A stretch of 59,262 nucleotides of DNA from Symsagittifera roscoffensis (GCF_963678635.1 NW_026970752.1:1-59262), one strand, 5' to 3'. Numbered from the stretch's first letter, positions 21,039-33,934 are shown. Notes: generated from the sequence alone by a model not told the origin. A program made the numbers and translations.

Positions 21039-21534
21039 GCAGCAATAAGTTAGGCGTGGCTGATTAAAGTTTCTGTAGTGACTTAAAAACATATTTTGAG
21101 TTTCATTTTTTGATTTTTCGACACAATAATCGGCCACCATTAGTTCAATTTTGATTGAATAATTTTTACTGCTTGAGCTTCAAAAAAATTGGGTGTTAAC
21201 TAGTTCATTATAATTCGCTTGGTTAAAGTCCCAACATCAAGCCATCACAACTGCAGAAGAATGGTCATCGTAAGGATAATAAGTATAAATCTTTTGAGCT
21301 TGAACATCAAAATCTCTCAGACGTTAAAGTAATTTCAACATAAACGGCTAGTTGAAAAATTATCTGCAGAAAAAAAACCCCAACACCGACAAATAGTCGA
21401 TCATTTTTTTCGAACTTTTGGAATAATAAACTGCAAAAATGAAAACCCCTTTGATAGTTAATACGTTTATGTGTTGGACTGATTAACTTCTTTTTTTTGA
21501 GTTTTCCCAAACTAACTGCCCTGGAGTAGCAAAT
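21039..21534. other. 5' flank of gene B
   Basis: AT-rich, without ORFs or repeats that can be supported. It may contain the gene B promoter, but no motif decides this. Confidence 0.3.
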
Positions 21535-21966
21535 ATGGAAGAAGTGACAACTGAAATGTCCGACGGGGTGTCAACAATCGCCCGATTAAACGCTGAAATA
21601 GTTAATCTTCTGGAGGAGTACAGCAACAAGATTCATATCGAGTCAGTATCTGATTTGACAACCAAGCGAGCAGAAATAGCCCACAAATGTGCTGAAGCGG
21701 CGCGTTATTGTATGAAACAGTCAACTGCGATTCAATCCAAGTTCTTTCATTTTGAAGCGGCAAATTTTGCAAGCAACGGTAGGTTTATGGATCCCTACAA
21801 TTTTGATTGTCAAGATATTCTAATCGAAGTGTTTAAGATCGAAAAGGACAACGTTGAGTCTGCGATATTTGAGCGGTATTATAACACTGAAGAAGAAATA
21901 GTTCTAATGCAGCTAGTCAAGAGAGATATTGATGGGGGTTGGGCAAAAAATCTGGTTTTTCAGTAA
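21535..21966 (+). CDS. Gene B: 143-aa hypothetical protein, probable paralogue of gene A
   Basis: ATG 21535 opens a 143-codon frame ending TAA, with normal-looking composition (Glu, Lys, Ala, Ile) and predicted mostly helical. No signal peptide, membrane segment or known domain is seen. By eye it aligns weakly with gene A: a KRAEIAHKCAEAA-like helix, a D/N-P motif followed by Cys, and a YY-containing helix. The two lie about 1.4 kb apart once the retroelement is discounted, consistent with tandem duplication. It may have further exons downstream. The function is unknown. Confidence 0.5.
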   Translation: MEEVTTEMSDGVSTIARLNAEIVNLLEEYSNKIHIESVSDLTTKRAEIAHKCAEAARYCMKQSTAIQSKFFHFEAANFASNGRFMDPYNFDCQDILIEVFKIEKDNVESAIFERYYNTEEEIVLMQLVKRDIDGGWAKNLVFQ

Positions 21967-22339
21967 AGTAACCGATTAAACTTCGGTCGATAAAACCCTT
22001 CTTCCTCAACTGCGAACTTTAAGTTTCTATTACTGCTTTTCTTTCAAAGAAATTGTAGCGCATCTTTAGTTTAAAATTTATGGAAATTTTACAAAAATTA
22101 TTTACGAAGAAATTATTGATATTTTTGTAGAGAGTTAAATTCAAATGTTATTACTAATTTTGCTCTGGGAGAACAAGTTGCAAAAAATAAACGTATCTTT
22201 GATCAATTGAGAAAAATTTGCTGTGCTGAAGGTACTAACGGAAAGACGAAGATGAGCTTCGCATCACCTTGTAACACACACAAAACCGGACGTCTCTTTC
22301 TCACTTAAGTTATGTCAGTGTTATAGCATAAACAAAATA
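21967..22339. other. 3' flank of gene B
   Basis: AT-rich with no credible ORF. No clear poly(A) signal was singled out. Confidence 0.3.
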
Positions 22340-22790
22340 AAACAAGACTGTTCGTATCAGGGCGAAGCCCTGAATGTCCGACGGCTTTTTAAGGTCTATC
22401 AAGCAGTATTGACTCGAATAAATTGAATTTAATAAAAAACAAGTTTTTTTTTTAATTTGAGATTTTTTGGTGAAAATCATCCCCCACACGCCATATAAAG
22501 TAGAAAGTGATACATTTTGCTCCTAGTATCAATTCAATTATGGCCAGTAAGCTGATAAACCAATTTTTCATTAAGCAAAGAAAACTGATCACAGGTGAAA
22601 TATCTTTTCAAATTTAAGCTCAGAACAACAATACCTTTCAAATGTTAAAACCAAATTACGTCAAAAAAGTCGAGTTAAAAATTCGAAATTTGTCCGAAGA
22701 AAAAACCCTCCCCGAGCACAAATCTTCCATTACTTTCGTTAAGAAAGTCGGAGCAAAAAGCTATTTAGAAGCAACAGCAGAATCGAGCCA
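22340..22790 (+). repeat. Dispersed repeat family C, copy 1
   Basis: It shares long blocks with 55266-55805 in the same orientation: a start block AACAAGACTG-TCGTATCAGGGCGAAGCCCTGAATG, a block ending GATCACAGGTGAAATATC, and a block CCGAGCACAAAT. The GGGCGAAGCCC core is a perfect small palindromic hairpin. The 66-aa open frame at 22642 lies inside the repeat and is not considered a gene. The class (SINE or other) is not resolved. Confidence 0.6.
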
Positions 22791-22842
22791 TTTAATGTTC
22801 CAATTAAACGACAGCAAATCAAAAACGAATATGTTTGTCTAA

Positions 22843-24281
22843 CGAACTTTTTTGGATACATTGACATGAATAAAAACAAATTAATGATGTTTTCTCTGCA
22901 ATTAGTACAAAAAGTTTCTACTGCGTTTTTGCCGGAAAATTTAATCTTTGTTTATTTTCAATGTCAGATGAAAGATCCGTAGATTTTAAAGAACTTTCAA
23001 AGCCCAATCTGATAAACCGATTTTTCATTAAGCAAAGAAAATGTGCACTGGATAAGCGAGGTCAAAATGTGCGATGGATAAGCGCACAATTTGGTGTCTG
23101 CAGGTCAGTTGAATCAGACAGATAAGTTCTCAAGTATGTTCCAAAAAGTAAGTGGATCCTACCTACAATTTTTTTCGTGGATTCCGGGTTCAAATACCTG
23201 TAATGTTATTTTGTCAGCTCATTTGGTTAGTCAACGAATCCGCACCAAGCTATCATAGCTATTTGTCCTGGGTTCCTCAACTGCAAACTAAGCGGGTTCC
23301 GCAAATTGTATGCGGATTCCGCAAATTGTATGCGGATTCCGCAATTTTGTTAAATAATGAATCAAATAAGTTCTCGAGTATGACTAAATAAATGCTAGAG
23401 CTGCATTTATTATCTGGCAGTTGTGGAATTTACTAGCAACGAATTAACCATTGTCAGCCTTATCCACGAGCAAATCTCAAATCATTGGTTAACCAAATCG
23501 GTAAGTTTGTCCTATAATATTTGAGACAAATTTCTCAGCAAGCATTTGGAAACACAATCACCAAATAAAATGCTTGAGAGTAATTATTCCTTAGTGGGAT
23601 CATTCTCTGGTTGAGAGGTTCATATTTAGCTCCCAGTAGGGATTGATGAATTTTTTGCAGAAAGTTTGGATTATGTAGCATGATTTCGATCATCAAAATG
23701 ATTCAAAGTGTTCTGAATTGTTCTTCTCTCATATCGCTTCTTATTGAAATTATTGCTATGCATGCTAAATTGAAACAAATTTATGATAACTGATTTAATC
23801 TGAAAATGAATTGAATTGATGATTTAGTTTGACCCAGATTGTTCAGTTGGTATAATTTGAGATCGAACTTTTGGGGGTAAGTTATGTGACAGGATCTGAA
23901 ACCGAATATTTGAGTTCAACAGAAATGACCTCGAATGTTGGAGTCGGCAGAAAATGATAGTTGGCAGGAATTGATTTGGCAGAGTTTATGCAGGCAGGAA
24001 TCGAGATTGAACTGTTGGAGATAAAGCTGAAGCAGTCATTGATATTGGATTCGATTGTGATAATCGGGTAAAAAAAATTTTTTAAACTGAAATGCTTCTG
24101 TATATGTTACTGAGAGCCGCAACAAAACGCAGATTCTGCTGACAGTTTGTCAGTTCCGCTAACAGTTTGTTAGTACCGCTTGCACTTTGCGGCTTCCGTT
24201 TTTGATGTGGATTCCGCAACAGCTCAAATATACTGAGCACATTTTTATTAAGTACTTCATCAACGAGCACGCCAGAGGCCC
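22843..24281. other. Repeat-rich intergenic DNA
   Basis: No gene is supported. From about 23040 to 23350 there are short relics of inverted-repeat elements, including GCGGATTCCGCAAATTGTAT in tandem. Further GGATTCCGCAAC-type relics lie at about 24180-24225. The remainder shows nothing recognisable. Confidence 0.4.
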
Positions 24282-24975
24282 TTAGTAGAGACACTTTGTT
24301 GACAACAGCTCTTCGCTCTGAAGAAAATTTCTTGTGAACTCGTATTCTAGTAGAGGGTACATTGGTCTGGATCGCAGTTTGTCCTTAATGAAACGCATAT
24401 TGTCTCTGCTTACATCAATCTCCGTTACTAACTTTTGAAAATGACTATCTTTAGTATTGTCCATGCGTATGCACTGACGAAACTAAAAACAGTTTGACAT
24501 CTGTAAGCATCCTGGGAGACATCCAAACAGAAGAGCCTGAGGGTAATGCGCACTGATAAGGATCTCCGCTGGCCACGGCAATGTTTCCGCCGGAAAGAAG
24601 GAGTTTTTTGACAAGTTGCAATATTGCGTCAAAGGTTGCAAGGTTTTTGACGGGAAGGAGTACGCTCTCCAGAAAGGATACTTTGAGTGGACTTCTTAAC
24701 TTTGTGTCCAGACTCTTTGCTAGCAAAGTTTTTATGGGTTTGGAAGCCACAGATAGAGCAAAAACAACATGGATATGTGAACCTTCTAAAAACTGTGCTC
24801 TCTCATTGGCTAAACAGGTGACCAGTGGGTTTATATCACAAAAAAATGCATGCAAGGTGGCGTGGGTCATTATTCCGGCGAAGTTGAGCGATCGTTTGAA
24901 TTTTTCTTTGCCAAGAAGTATCGATGGAACACCGCCATGTACATAGGGATCATGGAAGGTCGCACGGTGGCCACT
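24282..24975 (-). pseudogene. PIF1-like helicase relic
   Basis: Read on the minus strand, with frameshifts, the order fits an SF1 helicase of PIF1 type. A glycine-rich HGGVPSILLGK resembles a damaged P-loop, then THATLHAFF, then an eroded motif II, then GGNIAVASGDPYQCALP resembling motif III (GD-x-Q-LP), then FQKLVTEIDVSRDN resembling the conserved F-x-x-L-x-x-I/V-R stretch. Such helicases occur in host PIF1 genes, Helitrons and some large DNA elements. No Rep domain is seen to settle the source. The match is from recalled motif patterns only. Confidence 0.45.
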
Positions 24976-26634
24976 GGTTATCGAAGTAGGTTCAATGTTA
25001 CTGGCACAGATGCAACGTATTTTTTTATATGACGCCCCTGAACAATAATGGGACGGCGGATGCTGCGCAAGATGTTGCCGACATCGTTAAGAAGAACACA
25101 AGAGCCAACAGTTCTCGAATATTTGAGTATTTGGACTTCGAAGGCCACACATGTTCCGCCTCACTTTCTGCGTTGTCCTTGTAGTCAATGTTTGCACCTG
25201 CTGCAGTTAGGTCTTCGATTTATGGCTTTTGTTCATCGAGAAAGCAGAAATTATCTATCGGAGAAATTGCGATTGTGCTTTCAGTGGTTATGGTTGTAGT
25301 TCGACTGCAAGTTGATCTTCGTTTGTCCAAAATTACCGATAAGGAGGCAGTGTTCACTTTAAACTCCTGGTTTCGGCAAGCCGCAGTTTCACGCTCCGAA
25401 AAGTAGCATCTCCAAGCTGATGTATTCTAACAAAGGAGGTCAAATTGACATATGAAATCGTTTCCTAATCGAACTATACAAAGGATGCGACTGTGAGCAG
25501 AACATGAGATCAAATTTTTCCCATTGATGGATTTAGGCATTTCGTTGGTAGTTGATTGAACGATGTCAGTTTCAACCCGCTCTTACAGAAGAGTTCGAGA
25601 TCGTTTCTCATCAGTTCAAATTGACTCTCAAGGCATCCGATCGATAGAAAAGAGTAAGTTAAATACTGCAACTGATATCGCAAAATTTTTTGCGGTAAAT
25701 AATTAAATTCCTAACTGAATTAAAAATAAACGGAAATGAAATACTCCAATAGAAAAAATAAATTGTGACTGTGAACACGAACTGAAAAAGTTATAGAAGG
25801 AAGTTGGAAACAAGAAAATGCTAAAAATCAAAAAATCACTAGACACATCAAATTCAGAATCAAATGAAAATAATGAGGGTTTGAAAAACTCAGAGCTCAG
25901 TGTTGAATCTTTTGTAATTCGCAGCAGGAAGCAGGGTGTTCCATCGGAAGCAATTTAAAAGGCAATTGAAAAGCTCGTTATGCAGAGATTTTGTTGCTGA
26001 CAGAGTGTTGCAGCAAAAAAATATCAGTTGAAACTTTACTGAGGACTGGGTGGAAGCAAAAATGTGATGTTTAGATTGAGTTCGTTACAGCGGCTTTACA
26101 CAAGGCTGGAAAAACTATGTAATTCATTTCTAAAAGTGTTCCTTCACTTCATTGTCAACACTTCAATCTTATCCATGAGGAAAAGGTCTAAAAAAATCGG
26201 CCAATGGCATCAAACATGCATTCTTCAAAGGAATACTGTTTCCAACCCATTGCAAAAAAACGTCAGCAGGTAGTGGTTATCGTGAGAACTTTGAATCGCG
26301 TTGTGATTATCGAACCTTCTTCTATCTTTCAGAAAGCATGAAGACGCTCCTTGGCATGACCCAGACAGTGGATACATCTTGTAGGAAGAATGAGATGCGT
26401 TCTCTCAGAAAACCAGGCAATGTTGAGATGCAAGGACAGCGGGAGCAAATATATTAGATCTGGGAGAAAACAGGTGACTAATTTGAACTGGTGATGGGTG
26501 GATATAGTAAAAATGTAGTTTGTCGTGAGGATGTTGTTAGACGAGAACGTTCAGCTCAAACTGTTGGACTGCAACCGGAGCTTAAACAGACAGAGAGAAG
26601 AAGTTGTTAGAGACTTCATAAACACTTCTTTTGG
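24976..26634. other. Degraded DNA without a recognisable gene
   Basis: Short open stretches occur on both strands (for example NNGTADAAQDVADIVKKNT near 25040-25100), with balanced base composition unlike the AT-rich flanks. This suggests decayed coding sequence, possibly part of the elements on either side. Nothing specific can be named. Confidence 0.3.
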
Positions 26635-27485
26635 CTACACAAGTTCGTTAGATATCGACATGATATGATGTAAGCGTGGTTTAAAAAAACTGCAGGTAGT
26701 TTTTGAAGGATATAAAGGCAAACCTTTCACGGGAAAACTGTTTTTCAACAGGATGTTTTTGCACAAAAGAAGAAATGCTAAATCAACTTCTGGCCCGCCA
26801 AAACTATTGGAAAGATGCAATGTCATCAATTCCTGGGGTACAATCAGCAAAAAGTGTTACTAAACTGGCAGCCAACAAGAAATATCGACTTGATGAGCTG
26901 CTAAATGATACCAGGACTGATGTAAGGTATCTGGAAAAAGCCTCCACATAGTAGCCGAATTGTATTCGACGACATTAAGAAAAAGCCATAGACACTGGGC
27001 CAAGTATAATTGATTGCGGCTGAGAGAAATGAAACAAGTGGTGCGGTTTGTTCTTATAGACATTACAATGCGTAGATAGAAAAAAGATTGTGACACTTCC
27101 TGGGTTGGCGACATAGCGTTGATAGGGACGTCAGCAAAAGCATAAATTGATGGGTAGTGCACCGCAAACAGCTGTGACAATAGACGTCGGTTGCTTTAAC
27201 AATATACAGTTAGGGAGTGTCTACAGTAATAATGACACGTAGGTTATTTTCAAGTAGCGATAACTCTTGAGCGTTTACTACGGTTTCAGTCTATGGAAGG
27301 TCAGCATTTGGTTGACTTGCGAATCTTTCGTTAACACGATGCACGTCAGCGCACAGTCTACGCTTCCTTCCAGGGGGCATAAGCAGTAGACGCAGAACTA
27401 CCTCAAAAGATAGAAGTGAAAGTTTGATAACAGTGAAGAAAGAATTTTTTGGTAAAAGAGCGGAAACAATCAAAATGGGTAGCAA
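26635..27485 (-). pseudogene. Ty3/gypsy reverse transcriptase relic A
   Basis: On the minus strand, in shifting frames, RT landmarks appear in the right order. First is GRKRRLCADVHRVNERF (like the R-x-C-V-D-x-R-x-L/V-N motif). Next is a NRTTCFI then YLAQCLWLFL stretch with a following Y-N-S-A-T (position of the fingers/palm F-G-L-x-x-A-P-x-x-F motif). Last is GLPLYPSKTTCSFFKPRLHHI (like the L-x-P-S-K-C-x-F-F palm/thumb motif). Multiple frameshifts and stops show an old dead copy, not related in age to the intact element. Confidence 0.55.
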
Positions 27486-28330
27486 TATGAATCAAAGAAA
27501 ACAATAGAAGATATTTAGGTCTTTGAAACAGTTGAGTTGATAATAGTTTATTGATTTATGGGCTGTGAAAAACAAGGAGCAGAAAAAGAGAATGAGCGTA
27601 GATTAAAAAAAACTTTTCAAAAAACAATTGATTATGCTAGTACCCAGATTCAAACTGCAGCAAGGTGAGAAGAATGCAATTTTTAAATGGGCCATTTGAA
27701 AGAAACTTAAAGTAAAGCAGTAACAAAATTATTTTTTTGGAGTATGAGAACTATTACACATCAATTGTAGCTGAAATGGAAAGAATGCGGGAAACAGGTG
27801 AATACTGCAAATGAAAAAAAAATCTTCATGTCAGTCGACGAATTTGCAAAGTTGAGCCAACGACCATTGTGACAAACGCTTCTGATTACTGCAAAACACT
27901 GAAGATGGAATCGGCACATGCAACAAGAAGAACGAAGTGAAAAGAGAAGAGAAACGATTATTTAAATAAAGTTATTTGAACATGAAATCTAACTGGAGTT
28001 ACAAATGAAAGGCGGAGTTAACAAACTTATTTGAAACAGAAAAAAACTGTGACTTGAAAGCTATTATTAAATTTTTTAAAGAGGATGAAGAAGAAAAAAG
28101 TGGTTATTTGAATAAAATGATGGGAACGTAAGCCAAATGAAGAAACGTTCGTTGTGAAGCGTAAAACTAATGCATTATGAGGTTCGCAAAAATTGAATAG
28201 ATCAAACATTTTATTAGAAACACATGTGAAATATATGAGGTTGATGAGGCAAGGGAATGAAAAGAAAAGACTTTGTGGTATAATTGAGGCTGAAAGAACA
28301 GTAAAAAAAATGATTGTTACACTTCAGAAA
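27486..28330. other. Degraded DNA, nothing recognised
   Basis: Possibly the 5' part of the minus-strand gypsy relic, but no gag or protease motif was found. No gene is supported. Confidence 0.3.
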
Positions 28331-28410
28331 GCGCGCCATTCGAGCCTGCGTAGAAGGACGAAGAGTTTCAATTGCTTTTCTACGCGCTAACCATTACACC
28401 AACAGACCTT
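28331..28410 (-). repeat. tRNA-like remnant
   Basis: Minus strand: TGGTGTAATGGTTAGCGC fits a tRNA A-box and D-arm, and GGCTCGAATGG is a poor B-box about 45 nt on. GCGTAGAA and TTCTACGC bracket the middle as an 8-bp inverted repeat. T and acceptor stems do not close, so this is a tRNA-derived remnant (SINE head or pseudogene), not a functional tRNA. Confidence 0.4.
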
Positions 28411-29441
28411 ATTACCCCGAGCATTTCTATCTTGGTCAATCTTATTTCGCCTGAACATGCCAACGCAGTCCTTGTCCTTTATACATTATTACGGTACCGA
28501 GAACGCCCAGAGTTATGGTTTTTCGGAATCCTCAGTGCAAAGGATCTTCCCTATTGTTTTTAGAGTTATTTTTTTATTTTGATGTGAGCTTGTGCGTTTG
28601 TGAGTAGATTCATTTGTAGTTAGTCACTTACAGCTGCTGCAAATCAGGAGAGTCACTGTCTAGGTACTCCATAATGGTTTTCTCTGCCAGAGGTCGTAGA
28701 ATAATGTGTTATTCGAAAAGTGAGGAAGTGTAAAAAGAAAGTGAAAAATTGAATTGATGTGCATGATTTGCTTTCAAGGTCTCGGTGCCCTGGTCGAGGC
28801 AACAGTGCCAGATGAGTTGGAAAATAGAATTCGGTTCTCAACGGTGCAACATGTTTTTTGCTTGAGTTTTCTTGAAACTTGAAACCGAAAGAGTAGGGCC
28901 ATACTAAAGAAACATAATAACCCCAAAATGAAAAAAAAAACGTAATTTTGAAAAAAAAAATGGTGGGATGAAGGTCACAGATAAACGGATTTTAGACGGT
29001 GTTCCATATTATATCTGAGACAGAACAAGTTACAAATTATAGAGTTCACAGAAAACTTAAGAAACTGTAAAATGATGGAATTGGTGATAGAAGAAGAGAG
29101 TTATACAGGAAAGCAAGTTGAAAGAAGTGTCGTTACTTAAAGTATCGTTACTTGAAAAAAACCCTCCTTGAGGGAGCTCGAATTGCCAATCTCGGGACTC
29201 CCAGTCTGCTGCAAATCCAAAACAGTTAACAGGCAGATATATGCCGAGAAATTGAATAATTTCAATCTGATATTGATAAAAAGAACAAAATCTAAAAAAA
29301 ACCTCATTAGAAGACAAAACAGAAAAAATATATAACAAAAGGTATGTCATCATACTTTCCTTCAACGCTCCTAAATTATTTCCAATCAAGTGATCCCTTC
29401 AAATAAGCGATCAAGTCTCAAACTCTTACAGATATTAGTTA
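28411..29441. other. Intergenic, nothing recognised
   Basis: Short ORFs on both strands have no protein-like features. Poly-A runs lie near 28928-28960. Confidence 0.35.
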
Positions 29442-29813
29442 CCGGGTCGTTTTTTAGTCATTTTGATAATCAACGCTAAAAACGATAATGTGTTTTGTCA
29501 ATTTGAACATATTGGATGGATTTTGAGAATGTTTATTTTTGATTTTGATTGGAATTTTTTGGCATAGCAAGTTAGCGCAAAAATCTTATGAAACCTACAT
29601 ATAAATTTGAAGCTCCTTTTTTTAAACTTTCATGCGATCCGATTTTAACGATACTTGAATGCTGTGTTTTAAAATATTTTGTTTTTATTTTATATTTCAC
29701 CGAACAAGTGTTTTATAGGCCTGTGCTCCGTAAACTGCTGCAATTTATATGAAGTCTGTCCAGTAGTCGTTATATTCCCGCATAACTTCATTTCCGACTT
29801 TGAAATAGAAAAA
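29442..29813 (+). repeat. Direct repeat D, copy 1 (about 370 bp)
   Basis: Nearly identical to 31010-31380 in the same orientation, starting CCGGGTCGTTTTTTAGT and ending GAAATAGAAAAA, with only scattered substitutions and small indels. No ORF, LTR-type ends or terminal inverted repeats are evident. The class is unknown. Confidence 0.7.
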
Positions 29814-31009
29814 TTTTATGTGTCTAATTGAACCTACGTTTTAAGGTCGCAAGAGCACGACAGATGCATTGAGCAGAGCCCTTTTTAGATATCTCAAAAA
29901 TAATTGTTTTTCTACAAAGTATGAAAGTTGAGAAAACATTTTATAGAAATTTTGTCTCGCATTGGGATTTGAACTTGATCATCCGGCGCGTGCGACCGAA
30001 ATTTGTACGTGGGCTATGAATTTACTTAAGAAAAACATTCAAAATTTTACAATTTTCAATTTTTTCTGCTTTGAATCTGGAAAAAAATGGGATTTTTTTC
30101 GGGGGAAGTGAATAGAAAAAGCACTTCTAAAAAACTTTTTTGCTTCTTGGTGAGCGAGTCACAATTGGAAAAAAAAACGATTTGTGTAATTTGTGTGATT
30201 GTGAATTTTCACTTCAAATGCTTACCGTTAAAAGCTCGCTGTGCCTCGTTAAAATGGGACTGAACTCGCACGCTTGTACCTATATGGTTCGCCGATGCTA
30301 ACACGCAAAAAAAATATACGCTAGGCTATCAATGTACCTGAAAACCTTAAAAATATGCAAAAACTTTTCTGTTCATATTTTTTGCCCCAATTTTTCCGGG
30401 GAAAATACTGATTCCTTCCAGGGAAGTGACTAGGAATTGCACTTCTAATTTGCGTTTTCCCTAATTTGGAAAGCAACTCACAATGGAAAATTTCAAGGAA
30501 AAAATATCAATTAGTTTGCGAGATAGTCTCAACCGGGTCATGCGCATAACGTTAAAAATTCGCAGTGGCTCATTAAGAGTGACTTGAACTCGCGCGCTCT
30601 GCGCACTCGTACGTAAACGTGGCTGAAAAAACGATTGGCCAATATGTAAACTAACCTTTCTTCAAAAAAAATGTATGCTGATTCATCTTTATGAATAAAT
30701 TACGTTTCCCAAAAATTGTGGACTGGATAAATGCACAATTAAGTATGGGTAGGTTTGAAATTCAGAGACAAGTTTTTGAGTCTGTTAAAATTTTGTCAAA
30801 ACGATTGAAGAAAGCGAAAGAACAAAAGAAGAACAAAAAGAGTGTCCTTGCTGCGGAATCCGCTTACAATTCACAAAATACAGTTTAGCGAGAACAGTAA
30901 TAATGAGCGAAATACAGTTATAATGAGCGAGATTTTTAAATCTGGTGTAAATTGCAGTTATGTTAAAACTGATATCTTTTCTGGATTTTGGCCAGATGAT
31001 GTGCTTTTC
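29814..31009. repeat. Internal diverged duplication with tRNA-promoter-like phrases
   Basis: Roughly 30110-30290 and 30420-30615 resemble each other, each ending in a GAACTCGC-CGC phrase. A similar phrase lies near 29965. These may be B-box-like remnants of a tRNA-derived SINE. The 65-aa frame at 30691 overlaps an inverted-repeat relic (GCGGAATCCGC) and is not called a gene. Confidence 0.3.
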
Positions 31010-31380
31010 CCGGGTCGTTTTTTAGTTATTTTGATAATCAACGCTAAAAACGATAATGTGTTTCGTCAATTTGAACATATTGGATGGATTTTGAGAATGT
31101 TTATTTTTGATTTTGATTGGAGTTTTTTGGCATAGCATGTTAGCGCAAAAATCTTATGAAACCTACGTATAAATTTGAAGCTCCTTTTTTAAACTTTCAT
31201 GCGATCCAGTTTTAACGATACTTGAATGCTGCCTTTTAAAATATTTTGTGGTGTTTTATATTTCAGCGAACAAATTTTTTTTAGGCCTGTGCTCCGTAAA
31301 CTGCAGCAATTTATATGAAGTTTATCCAGTAGTCGTTATATTCCCGCAAAACTTCATTTGCGACTCTGAAATAGAAAAAA
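31010..31380 (+). repeat. Direct repeat D, copy 2
   Basis: Second copy of the repeat at 29442-29813, lying about 1.57 kb downstream. High identity indicates a fairly recent duplication or insertion. Confidence 0.7.
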
Positions 31381-33934
31381 TGCACATCAAAGTTTTATGC
31401 GACCATCATGAGGTGTTGTTTTTCTCTTGGTTTTCCTTGAGCTAAGCAAAAAAAAACAGGAAAAACAAGTTAAAAGTCGATGAACAAAAGTGTAACTTGT
31501 AAAGTAATGAATTACCAAAAGTCATGACATTGACTTTTATAACCAGACTCCAGACTTTAAAAACCTGAGCCAAAAGATAAGCGCAGAAATTCGACATTGA
31601 ATTATGTATTGCAAGACAATAAGCGCTTTTCAATCTGCTTTAAAACTTTGAGAGCTCGCCTTACTTCAGACTTAATCCAGCCAAACTTTTGAAAATTGTT
31701 TTATTATCTCCCTGATTCCCTCAGCAATTTTCCGGTTGTTAACTGTATGATTGCCTCGCTGATCACTTTCTAGTTTTGGTTGATTACTTGGCTGATCACT
31801 TTTTTCCAGTTTCCAGGTGTAGGTTGATAATGAACGATTTTCCTGAAAAATCCATCCCTCTAAAAAAACCATGTAACAAGTCCGCAACACAATGTGAAAA
31901 AAACTTTAAAAAATATGAGGAAGTCTCATAAATTACAAATCGTTTTCCTCACCTTTTTCACTTAACAGAAACAGAGAAGAGAAGTTTCGAGTGTGGGGTT
32001 TTTTGTCAAAACAAATAGTCAAGTAAATAGGTTTTTGGCAATAAAAAGCACATTTTTTGAAAAGCAATCAAATTTTTTCTGGTTTTCTTGAAAATGTCCT
32101 TTGCAAACAACGCGATGCCAAATGAAGATAAAATTGTTGCGTTTTTTACATATATACATTTTTTCCAAAATTTTCAAAGTGAGGTAGTTTTAACAAAAAA
32201 GTGTCAATCATAAGTTCGTTCTGAAATTCAAAGTTGGTTAATGCCACTCATTTTTTATTTTGAAATTCGAAATTTAAAAAAAGTCAGTGTTTTTTTCTGT
32301 TTCCTTGCGTTCATTACTTTTTTCCAGCTGTTCGTTTGCTATATTCTATATTTTTCAGTTGATTTACACTGTTAATATTTGACCAGATAAAACTTATTGA
32401 ATTTAGGATATACGTTTATCTTGCGCCAAAACTTTTTTGTTTTGTGTCCAATTTTTACTTTTTGCACGATCGTTCCTGGAAAATTGCGCCAAACGATTGA
32501 TCTCAGAAATGGGGTTTATTGAAGCTTGCAATATTTTAGCTTGCATAATCTTCTGATACCTGTAAAAAAAAGTCCTTAAGTGACCTTAGCTCACTAAAAT
32601 ACCGACGGCGGTTTTCCTTCAGCACACATTTTTATTAGTTTTTGTGAATTTCACTTTAGATTTTTGAGGCAATCCTTTTTAGACAGTAAAGTAGATTTTG
32701 TACAGATTCTAGGGGATTTAATTCATGACTATTTTTCATGACTATTTTATGCTGCAAATAATCCATTCTTTAGTCGTTATGATCGATTTTTAGACAGCCC
32801 TATTGATTTTTGTGAAACGTATAAAGTCCCTATGGTATCAGTTCTACAGGATTGTTTTTTGGTTCATTTTATTGCAAAGAGAAATACTACAGAAACCTAA
32901 ATTTTTGTGAACTGTGAGAAGATTTATAAAAAACATGTTTTAAAAACACCCAGTAGGGTCTAATTGTGGCATCAGTGAGATTTGTAGTTTTGATCGCAAA
33001 ACGATCCACGCGCCGAAAAAAGTTACTAAACTCAATAGATTTGCCCCCCCCCCAAGTAAAAACGGTTAACCGCTACAAAAAGACATCAGAAAAAGCAAGT
33101 AGATAGCTGATGTGTTCGTCAATTGACCGTCTAAAGTTTATTTTATATGAGTATCTAGAAAAATTTTGAAAAAGAAAAAAAATCGAATTTATTTACAAAT
33201 TTTGCAAATTTTTGTTTGGGTGACCATCGCCTCATCGAGGTATGCGACTTACTAGGGTTGATGCTTTAGCCTTCTATCTTAAAGTCAAACACTGCTCTCG
33301 GCAACATCTTTATATTGTAAGCAATACATTTTTGCTCCTTTGAGGACAGAAAAATGTCGCTTTATGTACCTCAATTTATTGACTCTTTTTCACTCTGATT
33401 GTAATTTTTGAGCTTTGATTTTAACAATTCGTTGGGAAATCTGTTGTATGATTTCATATCATTCAAACTATTTTCAAGTGGTTATAAACATGTCTCAAGT
33501 ACCTATTCAGCTCTATCCCCCCATTTTCATCACTTAATTATCTTTTGAGATGAAATGTCTTTTTCTCAGAAAGCCTTTACAATTACACAATTTTTTGAGT
33601 TTAAAATTTAAGTTTTGCGGTAGACCCACATGCTGAATCAAGGCTTTTTAGAAAATCATATCCACTATGAAACGCTGCCTCATAAAAAACTCTTAACCCA
33701 CCACAATTTAAATGCACTAAAACTATACAACGAATTTTTCCGACTAGAAGAAAACCATCTTTAACCTGCTTTTGTTACTTCGATAGAAACTAATATTTAC
33801 CTCGATAAAAACTCGATAAAACTAGTTAGTACAATAAAAATAAATGTAAACGAAGTTTCGTACGAAACCTGTACCCTTCAGTTCACCGCTTTTTGTTTTA
33901 AACCTTTAGATTGTCACTGGCTGGGCCCGTTAAA
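31381..33934. other. AT-rich intergenic DNA
   Basis: About 2.5 kb without a credible ORF on either strand. A run of ten or more C lies at about 33041-33053. No RNA gene or repeat was identified. Confidence 0.4.

Noticed and set aside
20730-21140. 136-aa minus-strand and 89-aa plus-strand frames
   Set aside because: Both overlap the inverted-repeat element at 20794-21038 and follow its symmetrical sequence.
24581-25406. Plus-strand ORFs of 121, 60, 83 and 72 aa
   Set aside because: No domain recognised; the first is antisense to the helicase-like relic, which explains its openness better.
28331-28410. Functional tRNA on the minus strand
   Set aside because: The A-box is good but acceptor and T stems do not pair and the B-box is poor; kept only as a tRNA-like remnant.
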